DNA of 64,000 bases. Origin: Akkermansiaceae bacterium UBA1315. GTDB lineage: Bacteria > Verrucomicrobiota > Verrucomicrobiia > Verrucomicrobiales > Akkermansiaceae. The notes below the pieces were generated by a model, which was not told where the DNA came from, did no database searches, and worked only from the letters and a program-made list of their open reading frames with translations. The position numbers and the translations under genes are program-made. Shown here in pieces: positions 46,791 to 55,526 of the stretch. The DNA is taken from positions 66,700 through 130,699 of the forward strand of contig DBTN01000042.1 in the NCBI GenBank assembly GCA_002307065.1, in the 5' to 3' direction. Within the stretch, counting starts at the first letter, position 1, and every line of letters starts with the position of its first letter.

Positions 46791-47144
46791 TTCCAAACCC
46801 GAGTGGTGGCATGCGTGGGATGGGTTCATCGTCCGTGGTATTTTCAGCACGAATGTAGAAGACGGATACTTCCTCACCCCAATCGATTCCGGCTTGAAAC
46901 CGGAGTAACCAATCCACTCGACCCGGCGGCACCGAAAGTTCAATGGCTTCCTCCAACCAAACTCACATTCCAAAACGCGTAGGCTTTTCGCCCCCCGATT
47001 GCACCCGGGCCGGTTTCCCCGCTCGTGGCTGTTTTGGGGACCAAGATGAGGCAAGATTCAAACAGACGTCGAAATTATGCACCTGTTCACCCCGCATTAT
47101 CTTGAAGAAGCTGCTGGAATCGTAGTTCAACCACGCCACATCGG
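46791..47144. other. Decayed stretch without a gene
   Basis: About 350 bases between the methyltransferase remnant and the SLOG gene have short frames rich in Arg, Cys and Pro. No gene, repeat or strong hairpin is clear. Confidence 0.4.
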
Positions 47145-47876
47145 CTATTGATCAGCCGGAAAGTCATGGAGCTTCCTTCCGAATATTTCGGGAGTGTGCG
47201 CAAGATGGCTGAAAATAGTGTTTATGGTAGCTGCGACATCGTCACTAGAGAGCAACAGTTCATTATATTCCTCAGCGAGTAGGTTCTTAAAATTCCTGGC
47301 GTTAACCTCACTTGCTAGCTCGGATGCCATTCCTCCGAAGCCACCTACAAGGAAGCAAGCCATCCCTCGTTTCTGCGCTAAATGAAGTTCTTCGACGACT
47401 CCAGGCACAAACCCATCCTTACGATGGAGCTTTCCTCCGACGGCGACGAGAGCATTCGTATGCTTTAGCATTTCCTTTCGCATGCTTGTAAGCGCCACGT
47501 TCCGAACGTCGGGATTGCCACGATCACCGAGGAGAGGTTGAGGGACAATCTTGAGGTCTGCACTTGCTTCCAATCTTGCGCGCTCTGAGGGGGAGAGGTC
47601 GTGAGACCAAAGCTCCGACATAAAGATAACCACCGCCTTCTCATCTGCACCTGCGGGTTGAAGGTGAGTTTGTTGTAGGATAACAGGAGTGAAAGTTGGA
47701 TGTGCTCCATGAATGATGCGGCCACCGTATTTTATCACAAGGCCGCTGAGAATCGAGACGAACTCTAAAATTGCTCGGTCCTGAATAGGTTCGATCCAAT
47801 CGTCGCGATCTGGTATCGCACCAGAGATCGCCAGATCAAGACCGCGCAACGAAACGTCAATAGAGGAATAAATCAT
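47145..47876 (-). CDS. SLOG-domain protein (nucleotide-derivative sensor)
   Basis: The 243-residue protein is a stand-alone SLOG (SMF/DprA-LOG) Rossmann domain. It has RGLDLAISGAIPDRDDW as first strand and turn, IKYGGRIIHGAHPTFTPVI as the second block, the ligand-side TNALVAVGGKLHRK and VPGVVEELHLAQKRGMACF, and GGFGGMASEL as the last loop. SLOG domains bind nucleotide signals; in Thoeris ThsA the SLOG binds a cyclic ADP-ribose made by the TIR protein. No SIR2 or membrane domain is present. The start overlaps the TIR gene stop by 4 bases (ATGA), so the genes are translationally coupled. Confidence 0.8.
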   Translation of the reverse strand: MIYSSIDVSLRGLDLAISGAIPDRDDWIEPIQDRAILEFVSILSGLVIKYGGRIIHGAHPTFTPVILQQTHLQPAGADEKAVVIFMSELWSHDLSPSERARLEASADLKIVPQPLLGDRGNPDVRNVALTSMRKEMLKHTNALVAVGGKLHRKDGFVPGVVEELHLAQKRGMACFLVGGFGGMASELASEVNARNFKNLLAEEYNELLLSSDDVAATINTIFSHLAHTPEIFGRKLHDFPADQ

Positions 47877-49078
47877 AGCTTTAAGCTGCTGAAATTTGTG
47901 TGTAACAACGCCGCGATTTCTTGATTGTGAAGGATGATCACACTCGTATCATCCTCAAGGCGGGATTGAAAACGGATGTCTTCAATCTGTGCGTCTGAAA
48001 TGAGTGCCCCATCATAAATATACAGAGCATAGTTCGCTGCTGGCATAGTGGCCTTCAGATGTTTGACGAAAGAGGCGAGCGCGGGATCGAAGATTCCCTC
48101 AAAATGGGAACAATGGCTATAGACTCGCGTCCGGAGGTTTCCTTTATGAGACTTAAGCGACTCATAAATTAGATTGTCTCGCTCGTTCCAATCGTAGCCG
48201 CTACCGGTGAACTCCGTTGCGACAAGGTAAGGCACTCGCAATTTGCGCCTGAAAATCTCAGCGAGGAACCCCTCGATCTCCTCCAGTATCGATTCTAATT
48301 GAGAATCGGAAAGTCCCATTCCGTTGTCTTCGAAAGAGCATCCCCGTTGCAATGTCGCTAGCGAACGGAATCGAGAAATAATCAGTCTTTCGCCAACAGG
48401 CCGCAATAATATCGGAACTACTGGGATCAGAAGTCCGTTGGCCAAATCGATTTCTAACTTTATCCACTTTGAATCAGCGGATTGGGGCGTATCGATTAGC
48501 AGTATCAAATCCGCTTTCCCAAGACGTTCTTCGATGACTTCCTGAACATCCCTTCCTCCAGGTATAAAGCCTTCGCCATCATAATCATCTCGGGCTTCAT
48601 CGCGCCATATTTGATAGCCCTTCGACTTTAAAAAGGATTCCAGCTGCACAGCCAGACGAGTGCCATCCGACGCTCTGTAAGAAATAAAGATAGTTTGATC
48701 CCGATTTCTCAGGCACATCCCCAAAATTGCTCCGGTCCGCCGCTTAATTCGGGGGAAGTCGAGTGGCAATGCTTTAAAGCAATCGAGTGGGGCTGGCGGA
48801 ATCTGACGAACTCCACAAGAAATTGGGAGAACGGGGCGCTCGCGATTCTCGAATCGAATTTCCTTGGAGAGGAATTGCTTAGTGCCTTCCAACAGCTCCG
48901 CAGAACCGAAAAGGAGTATGATTAAGTCGTCCCAAGCAGGGTCCTTCGGCCAAGTGAGAACATCGCATTCTGAAAAAATAGCGATATCTAGCCGGTCGTG
49001 ATATTCGGCCTGCAAATTATCCCGAACTGTTTTCGCGACATCTTCTGCGACATCGTCTGAATGAATAATGACGATCAT
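47873..49078 (-). CDS. Multi-domain TIR protein
   Basis: 401 residues in three parts. Residues 1-120 are a TIR- or flavodoxin-like fold (VIIHSDDVAEDVAKTVRDNL; DLIILLFGSAELL). Residues about 128-250 are a clear TIR domain (TIFISYRASDGTRLAVQLESF; VIEERLGKADLILLIDTP; then SKWIKLEIDLA with a Glu at the NADase position). Residues about 280-401 are an unassigned alpha/beta domain (VPYLVATEFTGSGYDWNERD; TSVIILHNQEIAALL). TIR domains either cleave NAD+ or make cyclic signals. It is the central gene of the operon, 28 bases from the ThsB-like gene and overlapping the SLOG gene. Confidence 0.85.
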   Translation of the reverse strand: MIVIIHSDDVAEDVAKTVRDNLQAEYHDRLDIAIFSECDVLTWPKDPAWDDLIILLFGSAELLEGTKQFLSKEIRFENRERPVLPISCGVRQIPPAPLDCFKALPLDFPRIKRRTGAILGMCLRNRDQTIFISYRASDGTRLAVQLESFLKSKGYQIWRDEARDDYDGEGFIPGGRDVQEVIEERLGKADLILLIDTPQSADSKWIKLEIDLANGLLIPVVPILLRPVGERLIISRFRSLATLQRGCSFEDNGMGLSDSQLESILEEIEGFLAEIFRRKLRVPYLVATEFTGSGYDWNERDNLIYESLKSHKGNLRTRVYSHCSHFEGIFDPALASFVKHLKATMPAANYALYIYDGALISDAQIEDIRFQSRLEDDTSVIILHNQEIAALLHTNFSSLKL

Positions 49079-49106
49079 ACGGGATCGATGGGTTTAGCCG
49101 CCAAGA

Positions 49107-49550
49107 TTATTTTCGAGACGCTTGATAAGCTGCTTCAGCCCATTCCCCAAGTTTGCCGTATTCGTAGGTGTAAATTGGAGCTTTAGCATCAATAAGGCCC
49201 TGAGGGACGGCTCCCGCTGTGGATGTGTTCCCGTCCTTGTCCTTCATCGCGTGAATCCGAACCCCCAAGATACCGTTCCCTCTTTCGATACTCTTCTGAA
49301 TTTCGTAGGCCACGTATTTTCTGCTCGCCGTCTCGGAGCCGATAAGCACCGCTGTAACGGTCGTTCCGATAAGTCCAGCATCGATCAGCTTCTTGATTTC
49401 GGCATCGCCTTTTTTCTTCGCCTCTTCCCATAAGGATGAATCAATAAACCCTGCTGCCGCGACACCTTCAACAACGTGGCTATTACGGATTTGGTTAACG
49501 CGCCACAGATCTTTGGTGTAGTGGAAACTGAAGAAGGTTTTTCTAGCCAT
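49107..49550 (-). CDS. ThsB-like TIR protein (DUF1863/MTH538 type)
   Basis: 147 residues starting MARKTFFSFHYTKDLWRVNQ. This is the opening of the TIR-like family that includes ThsB of Thoeris: FFSFHY, then WRVNQIRNSHVV, DAEIKKLIDAGLIGTTVTAVLIG and SRKYVAYEIQKS with the candidate catalytic Glu. ThsB senses phage and makes a cyclic ADP-ribose isomer. GAGGAA about 7 bases upstream of the ATG fixes the start; upstream in-frame codons have no ribosome site. It is the first gene of the operon. Confidence 0.88.
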   Translation of the reverse strand: MARKTFFSFHYTKDLWRVNQIRNSHVVEGVAAAGFIDSSLWEEAKKKGDAEIKKLIDAGLIGTTVTAVLIGSETASRKYVAYEIQKSIERGNGILGVRIHAMKDKDGNTSTAGAVPQGLIDAKAPIYTYEYGKLGEWAEAAYQASRK

Positions 49551-50359
49551 GGGAACATTCCTCGCAGCTAATTTGGTGCTATCAAGCACAATCTTCAGGT
49601 TCGACTCGAATCCGAATCGACTCGCAAAGTGGGACACAAACAGCAAAACAGTGTCCGTGCCCACAGAGGCATGACGCCGATTTCCAATGAGTTATGAGGT
49701 AAGGCGGATTTCCCCTTTCAATCCGGAGCGGATGAAAGAACGCCGGATGACCGCCTGCGAGGCCGCACAGACTCTGATCGATTGGCTACCTCGCGAAGAT
49801 TACTGATGCCTTTATCTCAGTCAGACCTGGAAAATTGTGACTCCAACCCCGGAAACCATCTCAAAGCTTCAGCGCCATTCCGCGAGTAAAGGAGGGGCCT
49901 GGCCGAATATTGCAAAGATGGAGCAGGCACCACCGTCATCCGGAGAGCGTCCGATCTAGGGATCAAATCTTCAATCTTGGAGAAAAAAACCGCACCACTC
50001 TGGGGCGTTTTTTTAGTTTCCACGCATTTAGGGACGCGGACGGGGATTCTCTAGGAAAGCTCCGGGATTCGCTGAGCTCACCCGGGGGTTTCCTGATACG
50101 GGCATCACGATTAACTTTCGTGGAGGGGGTCCCCGAGCTTTGGGCAGATCCGACGGCACTTGGGAAGATGCTTAGCGAGAGGCGGGGTTGTATTCCGCAA
50201 ACACCAGTATCATCCAGATCACCCGTAGCGTTACATCAATGATCAGCAAGGCCCAGAACAGGTGAAAAGCGGATCGCCTTGCCTTGGCCCGTCTTAAGAG
50301 GAGCGATTTGCACTATCGCCTTGTCAGGATTTTTCCTCGCGCTAGGAAATGGATCTTCC
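49551..50359. other. Divergent intergenic region between two defence operons
   Basis: About 800 bases separate the leftward TIR/SLOG operon and the rightward ABC-3C operon. An A-run/GC/T-run hairpin at about 49983-50014 (AAAAAAACCGC ... GCGTTTTTTT) could stop transcription from either side. Bases about 49730-49805 encode a short tail like RMTACEAAQTLIDWL that may be a gene remnant. No complete gene is seen. Confidence 0.45.
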
Positions 50360-51562
50360 ATGACCGAACAAAACGATTCATTCGCCGCAGCCCAGCAAGC
50401 ACTGGGTTACGGGTACCAGGTTCGGTTTGGTTTGCTGAGGATGATGGAACTCAACGAGGACACGTCCCTTTTAATCGAAAAAGACGATGATCTTGACTTC
50501 CAGGACGATGAAGAAGGCCAGATTTTGGCTTCACTGAAGCACAAGGCTCCAGGTGATACCCTCACCGATCTCAGCCCTGATTTTTGGAAATCGGTGAGAA
50601 TTTGGCTCACCCGGTATGTTTCTGCGGGAAAACTAACTTCGCAGCTGACTTTCTTCCTTTTCACCACCGGGGTGGTAACGGCGGGGTCATTTTTGGAAAA
50701 CTTCGTGGTTGATGGTCTCAAAGCTGAAAATTTGCCATCGCTTGCTGACGCAGTGCTGTTGCGCACGACATCGAAAGTCATCCTGAAAACGAAAATTGAT
50801 TTCGATCAGCTTAACCTAGAGGAAAAAGGAGATTTCCTCTCAAAAATAACAATTTTTGATCACCAAGTTCGAATCGAAGACGTCCCCGCCAAGATCAAGG
50901 ACCGAATGCGGAGTGTGAGGCACGTGTTCCGGGACAGTGTTTTCGAGCGTTTGGAGGGGTGGTGGACAAATGTCACCATCGAGCTGATGGCCGGGGTTAG
51001 GATCAACCCGGTGTATGGGCGTGAGGTTTCAGAAATGCTTTCTGAATTTTCAGACCAATATAAAAAAGACAATCTGCCGATTGATTTCCGCAACGAAGAA
51101 CCTCCCGATGGCGTTGATCCAGAAAATGACACTCGGATGTTTGTGCGACAGTTGCATGCTCTCGGCTTAAAGCCAGATCGAGTCAGAAGATCTATACTCG
51201 ACTACTACAGGGCATTCACCCAACGCGGTTCGTGGATTAGGGAGCAGGTTCTACTTAATGGCGAGCTTGAAGAATACGAAGACCGCCTGACAGATGAATG
51301 GGATAGGTTTAGAAATATTTGTTTCGAAGATTTGGATGCGGCCAGCAATGAAGCGAATCTAGTCTCTGCGGGAAAAAAACTTTTCACTTGGGCAGAAACA
51401 AACAACACCGACCGCGTGCGTATTCGCCCAGCTGTAACCGAAGCATACGTCTCAATGGGCAGCTTCCACATTCTCGCGAATGAGCAGCCACTGCCAAAAA
51501 TCCACTGGCATCCGCAGTTTGTTGAACGACTGGACGCCGTTTTATCAGAAAACAAAATATGA
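50360..51562 (+). CDS. ABC-3C effector, REase-like N-terminus and three-component C-terminal domain
   Basis: The 400-residue protein starts MTEQNDSFAAAQQALGYGYQ. The N-terminus looks like a Cap4/DUF4297-related nuclease fold: LLRMMELNED, LLIEKDDDLDFQDDEEGQ and the D-x(n)-x-K pattern ending in ILASLKHKAPG. The rest is the helical domain seen in ABC three-component proteins (RDSVFERLEGWW; NPENDTRMFVRQLHALGLK-like, here PENDTRMFVRQLHALGL). It is the first gene of a three-gene operon with DUF3732 at the end; each gene overlaps the next by 4 bases. Confidence 0.75.
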   Translation: MTEQNDSFAAAQQALGYGYQVRFGLLRMMELNEDTSLLIEKDDDLDFQDDEEGQILASLKHKAPGDTLTDLSPDFWKSVRIWLTRYVSAGKLTSQLTFFLFTTGVVTAGSFLENFVVDGLKAENLPSLADAVLLRTTSKVILKTKIDFDQLNLEEKGDFLSKITIFDHQVRIEDVPAKIKDRMRSVRHVFRDSVFERLEGWWTNVTIELMAGVRINPVYGREVSEMLSEFSDQYKKDNLPIDFRNEEPPDGVDPENDTRMFVRQLHALGLKPDRVRRSILDYYRAFTQRGSWIREQVLLNGELEEYEDRLTDEWDRFRNICFEDLDAASNEANLVSAGKKLFTWAETNNTDRVRIRPAVTEAYVSMGSFHILANEQPLPKIHWHPQFVERLDAVLSENKI

Positions 51563-52044
51563 GGCCTTGGAAAGATAGACCCCGAGAGCTTCGAAACCTG
51601 TTTAACCCTGCATTCTGTGGACTGGTATTGCTTCGCGGATTGGTTGCGTATGAAACGGAGAAACAAAAAGGGATGCCGTTCTCACTTGTTTTGTTGCTGC
51701 TGCCTCTTTGTCTCCACAAGGAAAGCCGGGGTATTGTCCGCCGAGGAGCATGGAGCCACCTCATGAAGACGGTGGAAGATAATCCTCAAATCCTAGTGGG
51801 TCTACCGGATCGAACTCGAAGCCTCCTTCCATACACTTTTGAAGCTTTGGGTTTCTTGATGCACTTGAGCTCGATTATTGTGGACGATGACGGCGGTATC
51901 CGTCCGGTTGCGAAATGTTTAGCTGCTACAGTAAAAGGGACCGAGGAGTCCAGAGATTGCCAGATGGCCGCCAGAAGCCTTGGGAAAAAGTTTTCAGCGA
52001 TCGATAAAGTTACGATTTATACCACCTTTGGAATCCGTCCATGA
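51559..52044 (+). CDS. ABC-3C middle component
   Basis: The 161-residue protein begins MRPWKDRPRELRNLFNPAFCG, the family pattern NP-A-FC/L-G followed by a winged-helix-like region (GMPFSLVLLLLPLCLHKESR; RLLPYTFEALGFLMH-like). Middle components link the effector to the ATPase. The gene overlaps both neighbours by 4 bases. Confidence 0.8.
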   Translation: MRPWKDRPRELRNLFNPAFCGLVLLRGLVAYETEKQKGMPFSLVLLLLPLCLHKESRGIVRRGAWSHLMKTVEDNPQILVGLPDRTRSLLPYTFEALGFLMHLSSIIVDDDGGIRPVAKCLAATVKGTEESRDCQMAARSLGKKFSAIDKVTIYTTFGIRP

Positions 52045-53990
52045 AGATCAGATCCATTTTATTATACAGCCATGACGGACAAGTCCGACATTTGCACTTC
52101 AATCTCGAAGGACTCAATATCATTACGGGACGCTCTTCGACTGGCAAATCAGCCCTGTCCGACATCGTAGAATATTGTATGGGCCGAAGCAGCTTCTTTG
52201 TCCCAGAGGGCACCATCAGGGACAAAGTCGCTTGGTATGGGGTAATTTTCCATTTTGGAAATGACGAAGTGTTGATCGCCAAACCAGCTCCAAGCGGAGG
52301 CAATTCGCGGTGTAGTGTTGCGATGGTGCGAAGAGGAACCCAGCTGCAGATCCCCGATTTCGCAGATCTATCAATTAACAGTGACGATGACAGTGTGGTC
52401 ACGTTGCTTTCCTCCCTACTTGGGATTCCGGAAAACAAAACCGAAGTTCCGTTGGAAAACAGCAGAGCCAGCTATAGCGCCACAGTTAAACATACAGCCT
52501 ACTACCTCTTCCAAAAACAAGAGATCGTAGCCAACAAACATCAGTTGTTTTACAGGCAGAATGAGCAACACATTCCGATGGCCATCCGGGATACTCTTCC
52601 CATTCTGTTAGGGGTCGCTCCGGACGACCGCTTTGATTTAGAGTCCAAATTGCGGACGGCAAAAAGGGATCTCAAGCTGCTGGATAAGGTCATTTCGGAA
52701 GCGACTCAGTTTGCTGAGCAGCTTGATACCCGGGGAATCGGTCTGATCTCCGAAGCAAGGCAAGTAGGTATCGTTTCTTTTGACCTAAGCCCCGCTAGTC
52801 CAGAGGATATTCTTGGGCTGCTGACAAAAGCATCCGCTTGGAAGCCGAATTCGATCCCAGACGGTGATCCCACAATCATCACCAAACTGGAAGACGAACA
52901 AGCTGAACTTCGCAGCGAGCGGAGAATGCACAGTGACCGCTTGGAAGCGGCGAAACTATTTTCGGAAAAGGGAGAAGGGTTCACATTGGAAGCAGGCGAA
53001 CAAAAAGACCGGTTGGAATCCATCAACGCACTTCCCCGCAATAGTTCGACCGGAGCGTGGCAATGGCCGTTCTCCGAAGACAATCTCGGCATGGATACAC
53101 CGATTGCGGCCGCACTACTGAATGAGATACAAGGGCTGGATGCAGAAATGAAGAAAGTTTTAGGTGAGCGACCTCAGCTAAACTCCTATCTAGCAGAAGT
53201 CACCGGAACCATTCAGGGCCTCAGTGAAAAAATTGCGGCAAAAGGTGAAGAGCTGTCATCCGCGATTTCCGCGAATCAAATGATCTCCGACCTTGGAGAT
53301 AGAAACAACGCTGCATCCAGAATCGTCGGTAGGGTCAGCTTGTTCCTCGAATCTTATAGGCCTGATTCAGACCCGGAGGACAACCTTCGAAAGAGGAAGC
53401 GTCTGGTAAATCGGATTGCCGCTCTGGAAAAAGAAATTGGCGCTGACGACAGTGAAGAACGTTTGGCGTCTGCTCTGAATTCGATTTCAACAAATATCAG
53501 CGAGTATGTCAGAGAGCTGAAGGCCGAGTTTTCCCAATATCCGTTCCGCTTCGACCTGAAACGACTGACGCTCGTAGCCGACCGCGGCGGTAGGACGGTT
53601 TCCATGGAAAATACCGGAGGCGGAGCCAATCACATGGCTTATCACATGGCGGCATTATTGGCGTTCCATCAATTTTCTGCGGCCAACAATCGCCCGATTC
53701 CCAGATTTCTTTTCATTGATCAGCCCACACAGGTTTACTTTCCGTCTGAAACTTACGAGAAAGCGGATGGCTCGATAGAAAGAACAGAGGCTGACTCAGA
53801 CATCGAAAGTGTCCGCAAGCTCTTTGCAATGCTGCACCGCTTTACCCGAAAAGACTGCCCTGGATTTCAACTGATCATCACCGAACACGCGAACCTCGGC
53901 GATGACTGGTTCCAAAAGTCGCTCGTAGAGCCTCCATGGACAAACCCTCCAGCATTGGTACCCAACAACTGGCCTGACGCGAAACGATAG
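52041..53990 (+). CDS. ABC-3C ATPase (DUF3732)
   Basis: The 649-residue SMC/Rad50-like ATPase opens MKIRSILLYSHDGQVRHLHF and has the P-loop NIITGRSSTGKSALSDIV. A long coiled-coil region lies at residues about 190-470. The C-terminal half has the signature GGGANHMAYHMAALLAFH, Walker B PRFLFIDQPTQVYFP and the late IITEHANLG. This is the DUF3732 domain of ABC three-component defence systems, thought to sense foreign DNA and release the effector. Confidence 0.9.
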   Translation: MKIRSILLYSHDGQVRHLHFNLEGLNIITGRSSTGKSALSDIVEYCMGRSSFFVPEGTIRDKVAWYGVIFHFGNDEVLIAKPAPSGGNSRCSVAMVRRGTQLQIPDFADLSINSDDDSVVTLLSSLLGIPENKTEVPLENSRASYSATVKHTAYYLFQKQEIVANKHQLFYRQNEQHIPMAIRDTLPILLGVAPDDRFDLESKLRTAKRDLKLLDKVISEATQFAEQLDTRGIGLISEARQVGIVSFDLSPASPEDILGLLTKASAWKPNSIPDGDPTIITKLEDEQAELRSERRMHSDRLEAAKLFSEKGEGFTLEAGEQKDRLESINALPRNSSTGAWQWPFSEDNLGMDTPIAAALLNEIQGLDAEMKKVLGERPQLNSYLAEVTGTIQGLSEKIAAKGEELSSAISANQMISDLGDRNNAASRIVGRVSLFLESYRPDSDPEDNLRKRKRLVNRIAALEKEIGADDSEERLASALNSISTNISEYVRELKAEFSQYPFRFDLKRLTLVADRGGRTVSMENTGGGANHMAYHMAALLAFHQFSAANNRPIPRFLFIDQPTQVYFPSETYEKADGSIERTEADSDIESVRKLFAMLHRFTRKDCPGFQLIITEHANLGDDWFQKSLVEPPWTNPPALVPNNWPDAKR

Positions 53991-54002
53991 TATTTTGCTC
54001 CT

Positions 54003-54632
54003 ATGACCATGACTGCTGAATTTGAGATCCTCTTTTCGACCCCTGTGCGGTTCCGGATAATAGAGAAGCGGACCAAAATACTCGAAGACTTTGTCACATC
54101 CATAAACGAAGAGAAATTGCTTTCTCTCCCGTGTAAACCAGACCCGCGTGCTGACCGGAAGCGTTGCTTCGTCAACGTAGAAGAAAGAATCAGACGGCAG
54201 GGCGGAACAATTCTAACCGGATGGATGTTTAAGGAGTTCGAAGGTCGAAGTATCGAAGGTGAAGCGCACGCGGTGTGGATGGACCCTTTCGCGAAAAAGC
54301 GACTTGATATCACGCCTCACGATTTCCAACCAAAAAGAATACTTTTTCTCCCCGATGCACGCGTTGCACTCAAACGAGGTTACACCGCGCCCCCAAAGCT
54401 CCTGATTTCGGATAACCCATACCTTGCCGCGATCGAGAAATTTGATTCCTCAATTCAGAAACTGAGAGAAAACAAGTTCACGAAATTTGGAAATGAGATG
54501 ATCATCACATTGGACGAATATGAAATGGCCCGAGACGATGCGAAACTGCCTGACGATGTCGCCATGCATCTGATAAACAAATTCCATGAAGCTGATGTTA
54601 GGGCGTGGAAAAAGCACGGCTCAAATCCATGA
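54003..54632 (+). CDS. Protein of unknown function (209 aa)
   Basis: It follows DUF3732 by 12 bases on the same strand, so it is likely in the operon. The core GWMFKEFEGRSIEGEAHAVW, then DITPHDFQPKRILFLPD, is a motif found in proteins with SEC-C-like or related contexts (GWxxxExxGxxIEAExHAVW). No catalytic role is known to me. It may be an added fourth component. Confidence 0.65.
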   Translation: MTMTAEFEILFSTPVRFRIIEKRTKILEDFVTSINEEKLLSLPCKPDPRADRKRCFVNVEERIRRQGGTILTGWMFKEFEGRSIEGEAHAVWMDPFAKKRLDITPHDFQPKRILFLPDARVALKRGYTAPPKLLISDNPYLAAIEKFDSSIQKLRENKFTKFGNEMIITLDEYEMARDDAKLPDDVAMHLINKFHEADVRAWKKHGSNP

Positions 54633-54659
54633 GATAACTCCCTCGGGCTCACGGTGCCG

Positions 54660-55526
54660 CTAGTCAGTTCTGTCGTCAGGTTTCACCACATCGGAAGTAG
54701 ACTTCTTCGTACGTTCCTTTTTCACCTTCGGCAAATCTGGCACTATCGGAGCCTTCTTGCCACGGTCTTTCCGAGAGATCTTGATAACAACATCATCCAA
54801 AAATAGGAAATCAGTCTGAACCACTGTGCTAGATTTCTTTTTGACAGGAAAATATTTTGAGTCTTCTAGGAAATGCTCCATCCCATTAATCTTTGATAGG
54901 ACGTCCTGCACCGTCCGGACCTCAAAACCAAGGCCGCTCGCAAGAGCCTCCTCCACCCAGGAAATCTTTAAGGCGATGAGTGAAGATAAAAATCCGACCG
55001 GGCGGCCTAACTTTAAGCAGGCTGCCACCTGATGACGCGTACCGCTTTTCACGGAGGCTTCCACTACAATGGTCATATGGCTAATTGCTGCCATCAATTC
55101 ATTGCGGCGCGGAAAGTTAGAAGGAAACGTTTCAGTCCCGCTCGGAAACTGGGAGACTACAAGACCATCGGTCGCGATTCTTTCTTTTAGTTCCTTGTTT
55201 TTACTTGGGAAACACTGGTCGATTGGGGTTCCCATCACGGCAATCGTTTTCCCGTTTCTTCTCAGTGCTGCTTCATGAGCAGCCGAATCCACTCCTTCCG
55301 CTAATCCGCTTACCACAGTGATTCCCAAATCCGCTAATGCCTTAGCTAAAACAAACGAACGACGTTTCCCCTGTAATGAGACTTTACGGCTGCCAACCAC
55401 CGCGACCAAAGGGCCATCAAATACTGAAATATTTCCGCTAATCCACAAGACCGAGGGACATTTCGACCAAGCGCGAGCACGCTGAGGAAGCGAATCCTCC
55501 CCGATTTCAGAATATTCCATTTTCAT
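54660..55526 (-). CDS. DprA-like protein, ShosA-type antitoxin
   Basis: From MKMEYSEIGEDSLPQ the product has 288 residues. It is an SMF/DprA SLOG domain: LVAVVGSRKVSLQGK, VVSGLAEGVDSAAHEAAL, IAVMGTPIDQCFPSKNK, and SNFPRRNELMAAISHMTIVVE. The C-terminal 80 residues are charged. The ATG at 55526 overlaps the upstream stop as ATGA. In ShosTA systems a DprA-like antitoxin blocks the phosphoribosyltransferase toxin; the pair here fits that layout. Confidence 0.8.
   Translation of the reverse strand: MKMEYSEIGEDSLPQRARAWSKCPSVLWISGNISVFDGPLVAVVGSRKVSLQGKRRSFVLAKALADLGITVVSGLAEGVDSAAHEAALRRNGKTIAVMGTPIDQCFPSKNKELKERIATDGLVVSQFPSGTETFPSNFPRRNELMAAISHMTIVVEASVKSGTRHQVAACLKLGRPVGFLSSLIALKISWVEEALASGLGFEVRTVQDVLSKINGMEHFLEDSKYFPVKKKSSTVVQTDFLFLDDVVIKISRKDRGKKAPIVPDLPKVKKERTKKSTSDVVKPDDRTD

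Noticed and set aside
46707..47054. 115-residue minus-strand frame upstream of the methyltransferase fragment
   Set aside because: Cys/Arg-rich without a domain; it overlaps the fragment in another frame.
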